From Tritrichomonas musculus (Eukaryota; Parabasalia; Tritrichomonadida; Tritrichomonadidae), in NCBI GenBank assembly GCA_039105265.1, contig JAPFFF010000004.1, positions 1,550,001 through 1,614,000 on the forward strand: a DNA stretch of 64,000 nt. Reading direction: 5' to 3'. The position numbers and the translations under genes were made by a program. Under the pieces are notes generated by a model. It made no database searches. It was given only the letters and a program-made list of their open reading frames with translations, and was not told the DNA's origin. Positions 10,501 to 18,865 of the stretch are shown here, piece by piece. The first letter of the stretch is position 1. Every line of letters begins with the position of its first letter.

Positions 10501-12675
10501 TATACAGTTGAAGGGAGGCCGATAGTGATAACAGAAGATAAACTCAATTACGAATTTCTTTCAAAGCAGTCGGCATATGTTGTCGATATTGAGATAACGA
10601 AAGTGAATAAACATTATCCGTTTCCGTTGATTGTTAGGAAAGTTGACGGTTTGAATTTGAATGATGATAATTTGAAGGATGGAGAGGTTGTTAAGATGAC
10701 TGTCGATAACATCATGCTTGAGGATTTGATTAAGTTTCAAGAGATAGAGTTCAAGTTAGTGAGAGGGTACTATTGGAATGGCAAGAAAGATTACACGATA
10801 CAGAAAGAGATAAGGAATATCTTTAGCAAACGTTTGGAGTATAAGAAGAGTGGTAATCCTTTACAACAACTCTATAAGTTGATCATGAATTCTTGTTATG
10901 GGAAGACGATTGAGAGACCAATTGAGAAAGACTTTAAGTATTTCCATGAAGGAGAGGAGTTAGATAGATATTGGAAGAAGAACTATTACAAGATCGTTGA
11001 AGATAATAGCCTTAAAGGTACTGATAATCATGCAGTGAAGACGTTGAAACCAATTGATAAACATTTTAACTTTTCGTTATTGGGTATTCAAGTATTGTCT
11101 ATGTCAAAGAGAATCATGAATGAAGTTATGTGTTTGGCTTTCGATATCGGTTGTTGTATATACTATCAAGATACTGATTCATTTATGATTAAGCGTTCTG
11201 ATTTAGAGATTCTCGAAAAAGGTTTTAAAGAAAAATACAATCGTGAACTCATTGGTACTAACTTAGGAAACTTCCATTGTGACTTTCCATCAATTAATGG
11301 TCATGATGAAATGCCATTTTCTGTTGAAGCTTACTTCCTCATGAAGAAGATGTATGTACACAAAATTACTGATTCCTCAAATGAAATCGATTATGTTATT
11401 CGTGGAAAGGGTTTGACTCAGAAATCAATTCAATATGCGTTTAGGGATAAACAGTTCAATGGTAATGTGATGGAGTTGTATAAACATTTGTATGAGGGGA
11501 ATGAGTATACGTTTGATTTAACGAAAGGTCAACCATGCTTTTCAATGAACAAAGACATGACTGTTTCAACATTAAAGAAGTTTGAAAGGAAAATCAAAGT
11601 GACATATGAAGAGGGTGATGTTGAATGGTATGGTAAACAGCAGAAAGCTAATGGTGACGATTATGATAATGCTAAGAGTTTGTGTTTAAAGTCCAATATT
11701 GATGAATTGTTGGGTATTGATGAAAGCGAGATTGATCCATTGTTAGCTGATCGTGAATTGATGAGTGGTTTGATTGAATCATTAAGGGAATCGGTTAAGG
11801 ATAGATCATTGAGGAAACGTTTTGAGAATCATTTCATGATGACGTTTAACAATCTCAAATATGGATCAATTAAGGGTGGTAGCGTTTGTGATAAGTTCTT
11901 GAGTAAACAGACAGGGATGAGGTTGAATGTCAATGAATGTTTTGGTTTAGGGGTAATCGATTTCGATATCAATAAAGGTCTCTCTGATGATGAACGTAAG
12001 AAGATCCGAGAGAGAATCATGAGTAAGTTGTCCATAGATGATATTGTTGTTAGGTCAGGTAGTGGTGGATTGCATGTGTATGTCAATAACGATTTCGATG
12101 AATTGTACAAGAATGCTTACATTAAATGCTATGCATTTGATGAGTATGAGATTGATTACATTGCTGCTGTGAGGGAAGATAAGCAAGCTGGTGTGATGTT
12201 ACCTGGTTCATTCAATGCAAATGGTAAGTATGAGTTCGTTAGGGGTAGTTTTGAATCAGTCATTAAGAGATCAGCTAAGGATGTGTTGAAGGATTTAGAG
12301 TTGACGTTGAAGTTAGATGCAAAACCAAGAGATGCAATTGATGATTCATTTAACGGACCAATTGAGTATCTCAGTGATGATGATGAGATGAAGTTAGTTA
12401 ATGGTTTGACTGGTATGGATGTTCATAACTTTGCATCAAAGATTGATGAGAGGTTGTCGTTAATGCCATTGTTTTGTGCTATCAATTGTCTTTCACCAAC
12501 GAATCGTGAGAAGGCTTATGATATGGTTTTGAGTAAATGTAATTTGAGTGATAAAGCAATGATGAACTTCGATGAGGTGAAGGATAACTGTTTGGATAAG
12601 CATACACACATTAATGTTTTGAGAAAAATAATTCGTTTATATAACAATAGATATTACGTTAATGAATCCATTTAG
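7552..12675 (+). CDS. Protein-primed family B DNA polymerase (Polinton type), 1707 aa
   Basis: Copies element DNA from a protein primer, as inferred from the family. Two similar segments of about 75 aa (residues about 9-86 and 96-172, both ending in YNYTKAL- or KNYTKALNEM-like sequence) open the protein. An NDCCFVYALEQTG segment near residue 466 precedes the catalytic part. Exonuclease motifs: ADFEAD (Exo I, about 683), FHNLAYD (Exo II, about 730) and YCQQDVNIL (Exo III, about 883). Polymerase motifs: DFDAVSLYPS (A, about 970), KLIMNSCYGK (B, about 1110) and YYQDTDS (C, about 1205), then a KMYVHK motif. The last 300 residues hold VIDFDINKG and RSGSGGLHVYV, reminiscent of primase-polymerase motifs. 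The frame looks whole. It is longer than typical Polinton polymerases (about 1000-1300 aa) because of the added N- and C-terminal regions. Confidence 0.93.
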   Translation: MSDSNNALDAHSFIDLFDLSLMLGMRDDEMDDILVNAEGAPERLIEPLVLWISETILGMGYKGDDDYDNMHRFAERVYNYTKALSEMCKSKGDDGFGHLVDLAFVIGITEKEMDDILVKADEDPERAVEPLARMIAYTIIGMGYEGDGDYDNMYMFGESVKNYTKALNEMIKNKPLLKPLPPKLNKEPKRYVDSDEYKRKEDDEFFKKFDRDRYRVHVDEGKSERASRFDRLIHRRDKSTLDSIREHAKDFREFWKTEDALRNKKRVEAMEIMNATPKEINEMNKITFDEWKANKGKQKQLVDDIMERLELSPYNWEINFEALNNEGRRLLFPRLKEFFEDTIAKLPIIQMYKIQFNVNGTWKSLPLKPETFNKLMENFTEENFVFDLESKAPEFFYENGGEELPTWSLFSALKFCLFENKGGNNDKGGSFFQYLTKETVPKRVVEYLKRLQIFDSLVDGKGKQRRELNDCCFVYALEQTGCYDKVTLDKIRLRIRNRYLSQSSINELCMEFGIHIKLTYIDEDASGKNKKKSVESTSEGKRKCYMGVDEAESNRTHHFNIYQKHYFIEEKTEFSTYYIKHLGECDDDKYNKEWLVDHWRTGRYFITSSNLVRELFKQNYFRPITYGQYKVLNTVFYNDLLNEEITDLTYDSKYCTRLMAPFEKKPVKGEPKKVPPTYWYADFEADTSEEYHRPFMCVLHKDNGKIKKEFRGEDCDKDLLNYLPDGAVVYFHNLAYDIRMIRPTGTYEDKVKVGSKKVKKTMYNGIIKSIIKGTKTMMADVRFNGKVIHFKDTLPVLSCKLSELPKMFDIKGIKKELFPYNYYTLDRLNRGGVGVISEAGLFEVEPWTDEQMNIFKENIDGIDGCRIDDDKFDMWKYCSFYCQQDVNILREGFNKFRNGFIEDFDIDPFKFISISSLANEVFKQRVYYPNRNLFELGGVVRKFCSRAIYGGRCMTAYNKKWHTTVPLCDFDAVSLYPSAMARLYTVEGRPIVITEDKLNYEFLSKQSAYVVDIEITKVNKHYPFPLIVRKVDGLNLNDDNLKDGEVVKMTVDNIMLEDLIKFQEIEFKLVRGYYWNGKKDYTIQKEIRNIFSKRLEYKKSGNPLQQLYKLIMNSCYGKTIERPIEKDFKYFHEGEELDRYWKKNYYKIVEDNSLKGTDNHAVKTLKPIDKHFNFSLLGIQVLSMSKRIMNEVMCLAFDIGCCIYYQDTDSFMIKRSDLEILEKGFKEKYNRELIGTNLGNFHCDFPSINGHDEMPFSVEAYFLMKKMYVHKITDSSNEIDYVIRGKGLTQKSIQYAFRDKQFNGNVMELYKHLYEGNEYTFDLTKGQPCFSMNKDMTVSTLKKFERKIKVTYEEGDVEWYGKQQKANGDDYDNAKSLCLKSNIDELLGIDESEIDPLLADRELMSGLIESLRESVKDRSLRKRFENHFMMTFNNLKYGSIKGGSVCDKFLSKQTGMRLNVNECFGLGVIDFDINKGLSDDERKKIRERIMSKLSIDDIVVRSGSGGLHVYVNNDFDELYKNAYIKCYAFDEYEIDYIAAVREDKQAGVMLPGSFNANGKYEFVRGSFESVIKRSAKDVLKDLELTLKLDAKPRDAIDDSFNGPIEYLSDDDEMKLVNGLTGMDVHNFASKIDERLSLMPLFCAINCLSPTNREKAYDMVLSKCNLSDKAMMNFDEVKDNCLDKHTHINVLRKIIRLYNNRYYVNESI

Positions 12676-12686
12676 AGGGATATCGT

Positions 12687-14435
12687 TTAAATGATTGTTG
12701 AGACCTTATATCGAGGTATCAATTGAGTTCTATTTTTGTCATCTTTGACTTCGTAAAGGCCATTCTTGAAACCAACTATTTGATGATTTCCTGGTTGAAT
12801 TATTGATCTACGTTTCATGAGGCTATCATGTTCATTGTAAAGTTTGACAGAAGTGTTTGGTTCTAAATGGAAACCCGGTTGAGACATGATTTTAAAGTTC
12901 TCTTGAGAAATACGTTTAACGATGAACTCTTCAAGGTCTGGATCTTCTTGAACCATCTTTGGACTAACTTTGAAACCAGCATATTTGGACAACGTTTGAT
13001 GTGGGGCATTGTTGTATTGATTAACGATTTCGTCCATGACCGATGGAGTAATGATACCTTCTTGCATGTTGTATGCCATGTCACGGATAGTTCTAATGAC
13101 TCGATCGATGATTCCTAATGAACCATGCATTGGATCTGTCTTTACTTGTTTCTGTTCACGTTTCATGAAATCTGGATAGTGACCCATTTGCATTCGAGGT
13201 ACTTCAGTGAAAGTTATTCCATGATTGGTATAGAAAGACCATGCATCATATGAATCGAAAGCACTCTCTCCATCACCAGATAGGTATTTGACTTTCATTC
13301 CTGATTGAATTAAACGATCAAGAGTACGGAGATATGTGTGTGTGTTCTTGGAGGCTTTGGAGAAACGTTTAGCTTTATCTTCATCGGTATCATTTTCATT
13401 GAATACTATGTTGTTCATGAGACCAGCAAAGAGGTATCTTGTGTTTACGTTAATGGCAATCAGATAGCATAACTTGTCAACGAACATTAGATCGATCAAG
13501 TATGTGTAACGTTTAGAAACTTTGTGTAATTGGTATTTCTTTAGGTTTTGCTTTAATGGAAAGTAGGATGTGGTATCAGAAATGATTGATGATTTGGTTG
13601 GATAGATGGATTGTAAAGCTTTGATCTTGTCTGGTGATTTGAATGCAATGATATTGAATGAAGGTGTTTCTTGGTATTCCACAAAGGTTCCTGATTGATG
13701 ATAGAACTTGTGGGTATACGTTTCGTACCAGTCTTCAATGGGTTTGGTTGTATGTGGCCATCCATGAGTTACTTTAATGAATTCATCGAGAGTTAGAAGC
13801 TTATCATGATTGTAAACGACATATTCATTGAGTTTATCGTTAAAGGTATTGGTTAATTTGGGTCGTTGTTGGGGTTGAGTTGAGGACTTCTTAGATGACC
13901 ATTTCTGAAGGTATTCGTTCCAGAGAATGTCTTTATCGGATTGACTTAGACGGGAAATGTGTTCATAATTGTCAAACACTGATCGAGATGATTTACGTTT
14001 ATTGTTCTTTACTTTGTCGTCAATTAATTGTCTGGCTATACGTAGAGTTGATTGTCGGTATTGTTCGATTTGATGTTGGATGTCTTCGATTTTGGATTTG
14101 ATTCTATTGGATTCATTGATGACTGTTTTGAATAGTGTGTCTGAATGAACTGAAATGAAGTTGTTTAGAATGGTTTCGTCAATGGGTGGAGGTGGAGAGT
14201 TTGGATTACGATTATGGAATAGTGTGTACCAATTATGGATGTTTGAGATGATGAATGATTGGCATTTAGAATGATCCGATAAGATGTCGTTAATGAATGG
14301 TAGATCAGATTCGTCAGGTTTACGTTGACGGTGGAATATTAACTCTCCATGGAAGATTGTGTTTTGGTATCCTTTGATTCTGTCTTTGAGGTATTCACAA
14401 ATTCGATCAACGTTTTGAAATAAGATTTGGTTCAT
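12687..14435 (-). CDS. Retroviral-type integrase of Polinton-like element, 582 aa
   Basis: Expected to join element ends to host DNA. The N-terminal 200 residues are charged and helical. The catalytic core of the RNase H-fold integrase family follows: IDLMFVDKL (first acidic residue, about 317), KYLSGDGESAFDS (second, about 390) and the GIIDRVIRTIRDM helix (about 444), the position of the third acidic residue. The C-terminus (about 515-582) looks like a small beta-rich SH3-like domain, as in other integrases. It converges on the polymerase gene with an 11-bp gap and is divergent from the small ORF at 14477. The frame looks whole. Confidence 0.85.
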   Translation of the reverse strand: MNQILFQNVDRICEYLKDRIKGYQNTIFHGELIFHRQRKPDESDLPFINDILSDHSKCQSFIISNIHNWYTLFHNRNPNSPPPPIDETILNNFISVHSDTLFKTVINESNRIKSKIEDIQHQIEQYRQSTLRIARQLIDDKVKNNKRKSSRSVFDNYEHISRLSQSDKDILWNEYLQKWSSKKSSTQPQQRPKLTNTFNDKLNEYVVYNHDKLLTLDEFIKVTHGWPHTTKPIEDWYETYTHKFYHQSGTFVEYQETPSFNIIAFKSPDKIKALQSIYPTKSSIISDTTSYFPLKQNLKKYQLHKVSKRYTYLIDLMFVDKLCYLIAINVNTRYLFAGLMNNIVFNENDTDEDKAKRFSKASKNTHTYLRTLDRLIQSGMKVKYLSGDGESAFDSYDAWSFYTNHGITFTEVPRMQMGHYPDFMKREQKQVKTDPMHGSLGIIDRVIRTIRDMAYNMQEGIITPSVMDEIVNQYNNAPHQTLSKYAGFKVSPKMVQEDPDLEEFIVKRISQENFKIMSQPGFHLEPNTSVKLYNEHDSLMKRRSIIQPGNHQIVGFKNGLYEVKDDKNRTQLIPRYKVSTII

Positions 14436-14476
14436 TTAGGATGATATTAAATTAAACTATAGATGATAATTATTTA

Positions 14477-14779
14477 ATGAAAGTAATTTTTTATCAGATA
14501 CTAAATAGTATGAATAGATCAGTTAATGGATCAGTTAATGAATCAGGTGATGAATTCACTTTACCTCCTTTGAAGAAGAGGCATGAAAGGAAGAGTTTTG
14601 CTACGAATACGTTGAAGTTGATCAATTCAAGGTTGCAATATTATAGAAGAGTCTTGAGTCAACCAGAGCCGACAGATGAAAAGAAGCTTCGTAAACGTCA
14701 AATCATTAAAGCTAAATATGAACATAACATGAAAGTACGTAAACTGTTGACTAGAGCTGTTGCCAATAGATACATTTAA
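14477..14779 (+). CDS. Small basic protein of the Polinton-like block
   Basis: A 100-aa frame starting 41 bp from the divergent integrase start. A second ATG at 14510 (MNRSVNGSV) would give 89 aa. The protein is rich in Lys and Arg, with KKRHERKSF and KKLRKRQIIKAKYEHNMKVRK segments, and is probably helical and nucleic-acid binding. No family is recognised. Its base composition matches the integrase more than the host Rab gene to the right, so it is placed with the element. Confidence 0.5.
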   Translation: MKVIFYQILNSMNRSVNGSVNESGDEFTLPPLKKRHERKSFATNTLKLINSRLQYYRRVLSQPEPTDEKKLRKRQIIKAKYEHNMKVRKLLTRAVANRYI

Positions 14780-14991
14780 AATGATTAATATGACGAATTG
14801 ATTTTATTTTTGACTTAAAATGACTTTGCGTGCGGCAAGAATACTAAGCTCTGAAACGGACAACACTAATGTTTACATTAGTCTCTTGCTCTTGTTTGAT
14901 AGTGTTGTATTTTATTAATCGTTTTATTGCTTATCATTATAGTTATCAAAAAGTTATTATAAAGATTTTTGTCAGTTTTCCATATTCAATC

Positions 14992-15564
14992 ATGATCTCA
15001 AACCAAATTCCAAGAGTAATACTATTAGGAAGCACCAATGTTGGTAAAACTTCAATAATTTTAAGAAAACGAAATGAAGGTGTTGATCCACAAACAACAG
15101 TTGTAAATGAAACATATTATTTAAATGTGAAAGGACAGAGCATGAAAATTATTGATACTGCAGGTCAGGAAAGATTTAGGGCTATGACAAAAAGCTTTCT
15201 GCGAAATGCAGAAGCAGCTATTTTGGTTTTTGATTTAACACAAATACAATCATTTAATGAATTAAGTAGTTTTTACCAAGATTTTATAGATGTTAATGGT
15301 AAAGATACTCCATTAATTTTGGTTGGAAATAAGTCTGACTTAATGAATGAACGGGAAGTTACTGAAGAGCAAATTAAAAATTTATCAGATGAATGGGGCG
15401 TTAAATATATTTTAACGTCTGCTCAGAATGGCGATAATATCGATGAACTTTTTGACTGCGTATCAGAACTTGTTCAAGATGCTCAACCAAACGCTGGAAA
15501 AAAAATTAATCCAGATGATGATTCTAATCAAGATAATAATCCTGATGGACAAAAATGTTGTTAA
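14992..15564 (+). CDS. Rab-like small GTPase, 190 aa
   Basis: A Ras-superfamily GTP switch that would direct vesicle traffic on endomembranes. Motifs in order: the P-loop GSTNVGKTS (residues about 13-21), a switch I threonine in DPQTTV, switch II DTAGQERFR (about 57-65), the guanine-specificity motif GNKSD (about 115-119) and TSAQNG (about 143) in place of the usual SAK. The C-terminus is QKCC, a geranylgeranylation signal. The ATG at 14992 is chosen because MISNQIPRVILLG begins the Rab fold normally; an in-frame upstream ATG at 14869 would add an unusual 41-residue hydrophobic leader. Trichomonads have very large Rab families, so the exact subfamily is not assigned. It is the first host gene after the Polinton-like block. 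Confidence 0.93.
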   Translation: MISNQIPRVILLGSTNVGKTSIILRKRNEGVDPQTTVVNETYYLNVKGQSMKIIDTAGQERFRAMTKSFLRNAEAAILVFDLTQIQSFNELSSFYQDFIDVNGKDTPLILVGNKSDLMNEREVTEEQIKNLSDEWGVKYILTSAQNGDNIDELFDCVSELVQDAQPNAGKKINPDDDSNQDNNPDGQKCC

Positions 15565-15627
15565 ATACTCACTAATTATCTTTACAATTTTTTTATGTAA
15601 ATAAAAATGTATCGTTAAATTTTCATT

Positions 15628-16653
15628 TTAATATTTATTTTTTAAATGAATACACGAAGAACAATACAGTTTCCCATTTAAATATTCTGAATTGCTTTCA
15701 TTGAGCGTTGCTTGGCAAATGCAGCATTTATAACATTGATAATGAAATACTCTTTCATGACATTCAATTCCTTCATTTTCGATCACTTGACCACAGACAC
15801 CACAATGTGTTTTTAGACCCTTAAAGCATTCATCGCAAAAAATTTGTGATTGCACAAGATTAATATGAGAGTATCTCATATTTTGATGGCATTTCGTGCA
15901 TTCAATACATTTATTATGCCAATAATTACGATAAAATATCAAATTATGTGACAAAATCGGTTCGTTACATTTTTGGCAATCATAGGAAAGAGATTTCATC
16001 CAACAAATTCGGCAAATTGCTTTATTTTGCTCAAATGCAAAATTATTTTTTGTTAGTTTTTGGTTACACTCAAAACAAAAAGAGCAGCAATCATGCATAA
16101 AAAAAACTCTTCCTCCAAAAAGAAATTTATTTTTTTTGGTTTTTTCAACTAGCTTGTTACAATTTATACATATTTTTGCTCTTTGTGAATAACATATTCC
16201 ACAAATTGGCAGGCCATTTAGGGAATGAGTTTCTTCTTTTGATGTAATTTGAAGATGGCATAATGAACATATAAAGCATTTTTCATGAAAGTGATATCCA
16301 TTCCAAATTATTAAATCTGATCCATTAGTTTGTTCATTACAGGTAAAGCACCGATGAGAAAATATGTGATGATGGCAAACTGTATGCATCATTATGCCAT
16401 TTTCAATGCAAAATTTCTTTAACATTAATTCATTGCAGATAGGACAATATAATTTATTCTTGCATGATTCATGAAATGAAATATTTTCAATATGGATATC
16501 ACTTCTTGTAGTTTTCATTCCACAAACATAGCATTGACCTTCGTTGCACGTATGCCTTGGCTTTTTGTTTAGGTAAGAGATTGTTAAAATTGGCTTGGCA
16601 ACAACCATCAATCCTGGACTATAAATTGCTAGATCAGCTTCTTTTTTGCTCAT
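15628..16653 (-). CDS. Multi-LIM-domain protein, 341 aa
   Basis: Zinc-binding adaptor, probably linked to cytoskeleton or signalling as in other LIM-only proteins. Cys/His pairs recur from residue about 44 to the end. Examples are CYVCG...HESC...CPIC, CFTCNEQ...HEKCFICSLC...CGIC, CQKCNEP...HNKCIECTKC...CDEC and CGVCGQ...HYQCYKCCIC...CSSC. This gives about four good LIM modules plus one or two less regular ones. The start MSKKEADL at 16653 is preferred over an ATG ten codons upstream, because an initiator-like TCATT lies 15 nt before it. It converges on the Rab gene with a 63-bp gap. The specific orthologue is unknown. Confidence 0.9.
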   Translation of the reverse strand: MSKKEADLAIYSPGLMVVAKPILTISYLNKKPRHTCNEGQCYVCGMKTTRSDIHIENISFHESCKNKLYCPICNELMLKKFCIENGIMMHTVCHHHIFSHRCFTCNEQTNGSDLIIWNGYHFHEKCFICSLCHLQITSKEETHSLNGLPICGICYSQRAKICINCNKLVEKTKKNKFLFGGRVFFMHDCCSFCFECNQKLTKNNFAFEQNKAICRICWMKSLSYDCQKCNEPILSHNLIFYRNYWHNKCIECTKCHQNMRYSHINLVQSQIFCDECFKGLKTHCGVCGQVIENEGIECHERVFHYQCYKCCICQATLNESNSEYLNGKLYCSSCIHLKNKY

Positions 16654-16666
16654 GATGCAAACAAAA

Positions 16667-16671
16667 AATGA
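16667..16671 (-). promoter_or_regulatory. Initiator-like element (TCATT) for LIM gene
   Basis: TCATT on the minus strand matches the trichomonad Inr consensus TCAYW and would give a 5' leader of about 15 nt before the ATG at 16653. It lies inside the upstream alternative start region, which argues against that start. Confidence 0.5.
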
Positions 16672-16683
16672 GGTAATATACAT

Positions 16684-17376
16684 ATAATATTTTAAATTAA
16701 AAACGAATTAGTTTTTAATTTATAGTTTGATGTATTTTGCCTCATTTAATTGAAAATTCAAAAAACGACAATCACTCAAAAATGTATTCATATGAATATT
16801 GAAAGGATGACAAAAAGCAAGCAGAGCCATGAAATAAAACAAACCTTATATATAATTATTATAATTACTTGATTATAATTAATTTGATTATTATCCTTAA
16901 TTCGAAAGTTAGCAGTTTTTTTTTTTTTCAGGTTTTAATATTAATATTTAATTAATCGAGTAATCAAGTATTTCTGCTTTCTTTAATAAAAATGCTTTAT
17001 CACAATTGAGGTGATTTCATTTCTATCGATTCATATATCTTTTCTAAAGCAAATTGAATTGATTTTAGTATATATAAGATTAGAAGCATACTAATAAAAA
17101 TAATATTAATCAAGTATTATTTATGAATTAAAATTGATCAGCTAGAAATCATTAACACAAATCAAGAGAAATACAAAAAATTCTGAGTTTATGATTTTAA
17201 ATTCACAAAATTACAAATATTTCTAAAATGACTTTATCTTCAAAAAGACATATAATTTTATAGGATTTCTAAAAAATCAGAATATTATGCTAATATTAAA
17301 CTTTTTATTTAAGAATAAATAAATAATTATTCAAGATTCTCCCTGAATTCTTTTTTTTTTTTTATTTGGCGGTTTT
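16684..17376. other. AT-rich divergent intergenic region
   Basis: About 0.7 kb between the divergent LIM and uS10 genes. It holds homopolymer runs and TATAATTATTATAATTA-type sequence, with a poly-T tract at 17351-17363 just before the ribosomal protein promoter motif. No RNA gene or ORF is supported. Confidence 0.5.
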
Positions 17377-17387
17377 GGTTGGCCTTT
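17377..17387 (+). promoter_or_regulatory. Ribosomal-protein promoter motif GGTTGGCCTTT
   Basis: It lies 9 nt before the RPS20 ATG and is followed by TCACC. A nearly identical GGTCGGCCTTT lies upstream of the RPS29 gene at 34168-34178 (minus). The CCTTT core recalls the M5-type motif described near trichomonad start sites. The role is inferred from position and recurrence. Confidence 0.55.
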
Positions 17388-17396
17388 CACCAAAAG

Positions 17397-17759
17397 ATGA
17401 ACATTCCCACAGGAGACGAAAAAAAGGAGGCCGTATCCAATGAACCAACACAACGCATTCGCCTTACTATCACATCATCAAAACTCAATAACCTCCAGAA
17501 AGTTTGCAGCAATTTAACACAAAAACTTAAGAAGGAACATTTGGAAGTACGAGGACCAGTCCCAATGCCACGCCGAAGGCTAAGGATCACAACCCGTAGA
17601 GCACCATGCGGTAATGGTACTGAAACATACGACCACTTCGAACTTCGTATTTATAAGAGAGTTATCGATTTTGTTGGAACAGCAGCGTCAGTTAAACAAG
17701 TTACACAAATTGGACTTGAACCGGATGTTCACGTTGAAGTATCAGTTACCAGTGAATAA
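17397..17759 (+). CDS. RPS20: Small-subunit ribosomal protein uS10 (S20), 120 aa
   Basis: Component of the head of the 40S subunit. The sequence reads IRLTITSSKLNNLQKVCSNL, then RGPVPMPRRRLRITTRRAPCGNGTETYDHFELRIYKRVIDF, the hallmark uS10 core, and ends VHVEVSVTSE. The length equals that of eukaryotic S20 (about 119 aa). The true ATG is at 17397 (MNIPTGDEK); open frame upstream of it lacks an ATG. The stop codon runs into TAAA, the trichomonad polyadenylation-type signal. Confidence 0.97.
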   Translation: MNIPTGDEKKEAVSNEPTQRIRLTITSSKLNNLQKVCSNLTQKLKKEHLEVRGPVPMPRRRLRITTRRAPCGNGTETYDHFELRIYKRVIDFVGTAASVKQVTQIGLEPDVHVEVSVTSE

Positions 17760-18020
17760 ATATTTCAGATTTGAAATATAAAATTATCTTTATTTTATTC
17801 AATTTTGTCCTTTCTATTTTTATTTATTATTTTTTACTATATTTTTTTTTTTAAATTGATTTTTTTCGATCATTTAATGATCATCATTATTTGGATGCTC
17901 TCAAAGTAGACTTTCATATTCTTTAACTTCATTAAGTATTTCATAATTCCTTCAAGTACTCAGAAGTGTCATTGTTTATGAAACTAAAAAGGTATTTAAC
18001 ATTCTGTCAAATTTACTTTC

Positions 18021-18025
18021 TCATT
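18021..18025 (+). promoter_or_regulatory. Initiator-like element (TCATT) for CHMP5-like gene
   Basis: TCATT matches TCAYW and lies 10 bp before the ATG at 18035, supporting that ATG over the one at 18068. Confidence 0.45.
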
Positions 18026-18034
18026 GAGAATTGA

Positions 18035-18643
18035 ATGAAAATTTTATTCAAATTTAAAATTTTCAATATGTCTCTACGAAGCACTTTTAAACAACATGTT
18101 TCTGATGAAGCAAATCCTTTTATTGACTTCTCTACGAAGATCCAACAGAAAGTTTCTTCAATCCAAGCTGAACTAGAAAAGATCAATAAATCTATTTCGA
18201 CCAATATGGTAGAGTTTAAATCTAGTGGATCAGAAAGCCGGAAAAATGAATTAAAAAAGAGAATTGTTTTTTTATTTAGGAGGAAAAAATTATACGAGAA
18301 GCAACTTACCTATTATAATTCACAATTATTTAATATTGATCAACTCACATTTAGTGCTCAAACCGAAGAAACTTTATTTCATTCAGAAGAAAATGCACCT
18401 TTAACGAGGAGTAACTTGAAATCAGTTACATTGGAAGGCGATGATATTTCCAAATATGATCAAAACCTCTTAACCAAAGAAATAAACTCTATAAACGATA
18501 TGATAAGCGAGCTTGATCCACTTCCTTCGCGTGATGATGAATTTCAACTAGCTTTTGATTCGTTATCAAAAGAATTTTTAACTGCTGAAATACCATTAAG
18601 TGATTATTTAACAGAATTTGATGATACAATGCTATCAAAATGA
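18035..18643 (+). CDS. ESCRT-III subunit, CHMP5/Vps60-like, 202 aa
   Basis: A Snf7-family protein that would act in multivesicular-body formation and membrane scission. The N-terminal helical hairpin contains KKRIVFLFRRKKLYEKQLTY followed by NSQLFNIDQLTFSAQT. This corresponds to the CHMP5 stretch KQKxMYEQQRD..AQQSFNMEQANYTIQS. The C-terminal half is acidic (SELDPLPSRDDEFQLAFDSL), as in other ESCRT-III proteins. Length is close to human CHMP5 (219 aa). Start: the ATG at 18035 has an Inr-like TCATT just upstream, while the ATG at 18068 (MSLRSTFKQ) fits family N-termini better, so both remain possible. It lies about 220 bp upstream of a hAT insertion. Confidence 0.75.
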   Translation: MKILFKFKIFNMSLRSTFKQHVSDEANPFIDFSTKIQQKVSSIQAELEKINKSISTNMVEFKSSGSESRKNELKKRIVFLFRRKKLYEKQLTYYNSQLFNIDQLTFSAQTEETLFHSEENAPLTRSNLKSVTLEGDDISKYDQNLLTKEINSINDMISELDPLPSRDDEFQLAFDSLSKEFLTAEIPLSDYLTEFDDTMLSK

Positions 18644-18865
18644 TAATATTATTTCTTTGTTCGACGCTTTTGTATTAAATATTCTTGTCAATTATATCCA
18701 ATTATTTATAACAATATTTTTGTTTTTTGAAACATAAATTTAAAATCACATTTGACATATTTCATATTACAGTGTAAAATATCTTTTTTCTTATATTTCT
18801 CAGTTTCTGATTTATAATTATGGTGATAAATAAATAAAGTGCATTATTTAACATTTCATACATTT

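Larger units (their letters stand above)
7552..14779. mobile_element. Polinton/Maverick-related element block (replication and integration genes)
   Basis: A protein-primed family B DNA polymerase (+), a convergent retroviral-type integrase (-) 11 bp away, and a small basic ORF (+) form a compact block. It is less AT-rich than the surrounding host DNA. Polymerase plus integrase is the diagnostic pair of Polintons/Mavericks, which are abundant in trichomonads. Major and minor capsid, packaging ATPase and protease genes are not seen, and no matching terminal repeats were found, so the element looks partial. The long open frames suggest a fairly recent arrival. Confidence 0.8.

Noticed and set aside
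14869-14991. N-terminal extension of the Rab-like gene
   Set aside because: The upstream ATG would add a hydrophobic leader not found in Rab proteins; the ATG at 14992 fits the family.
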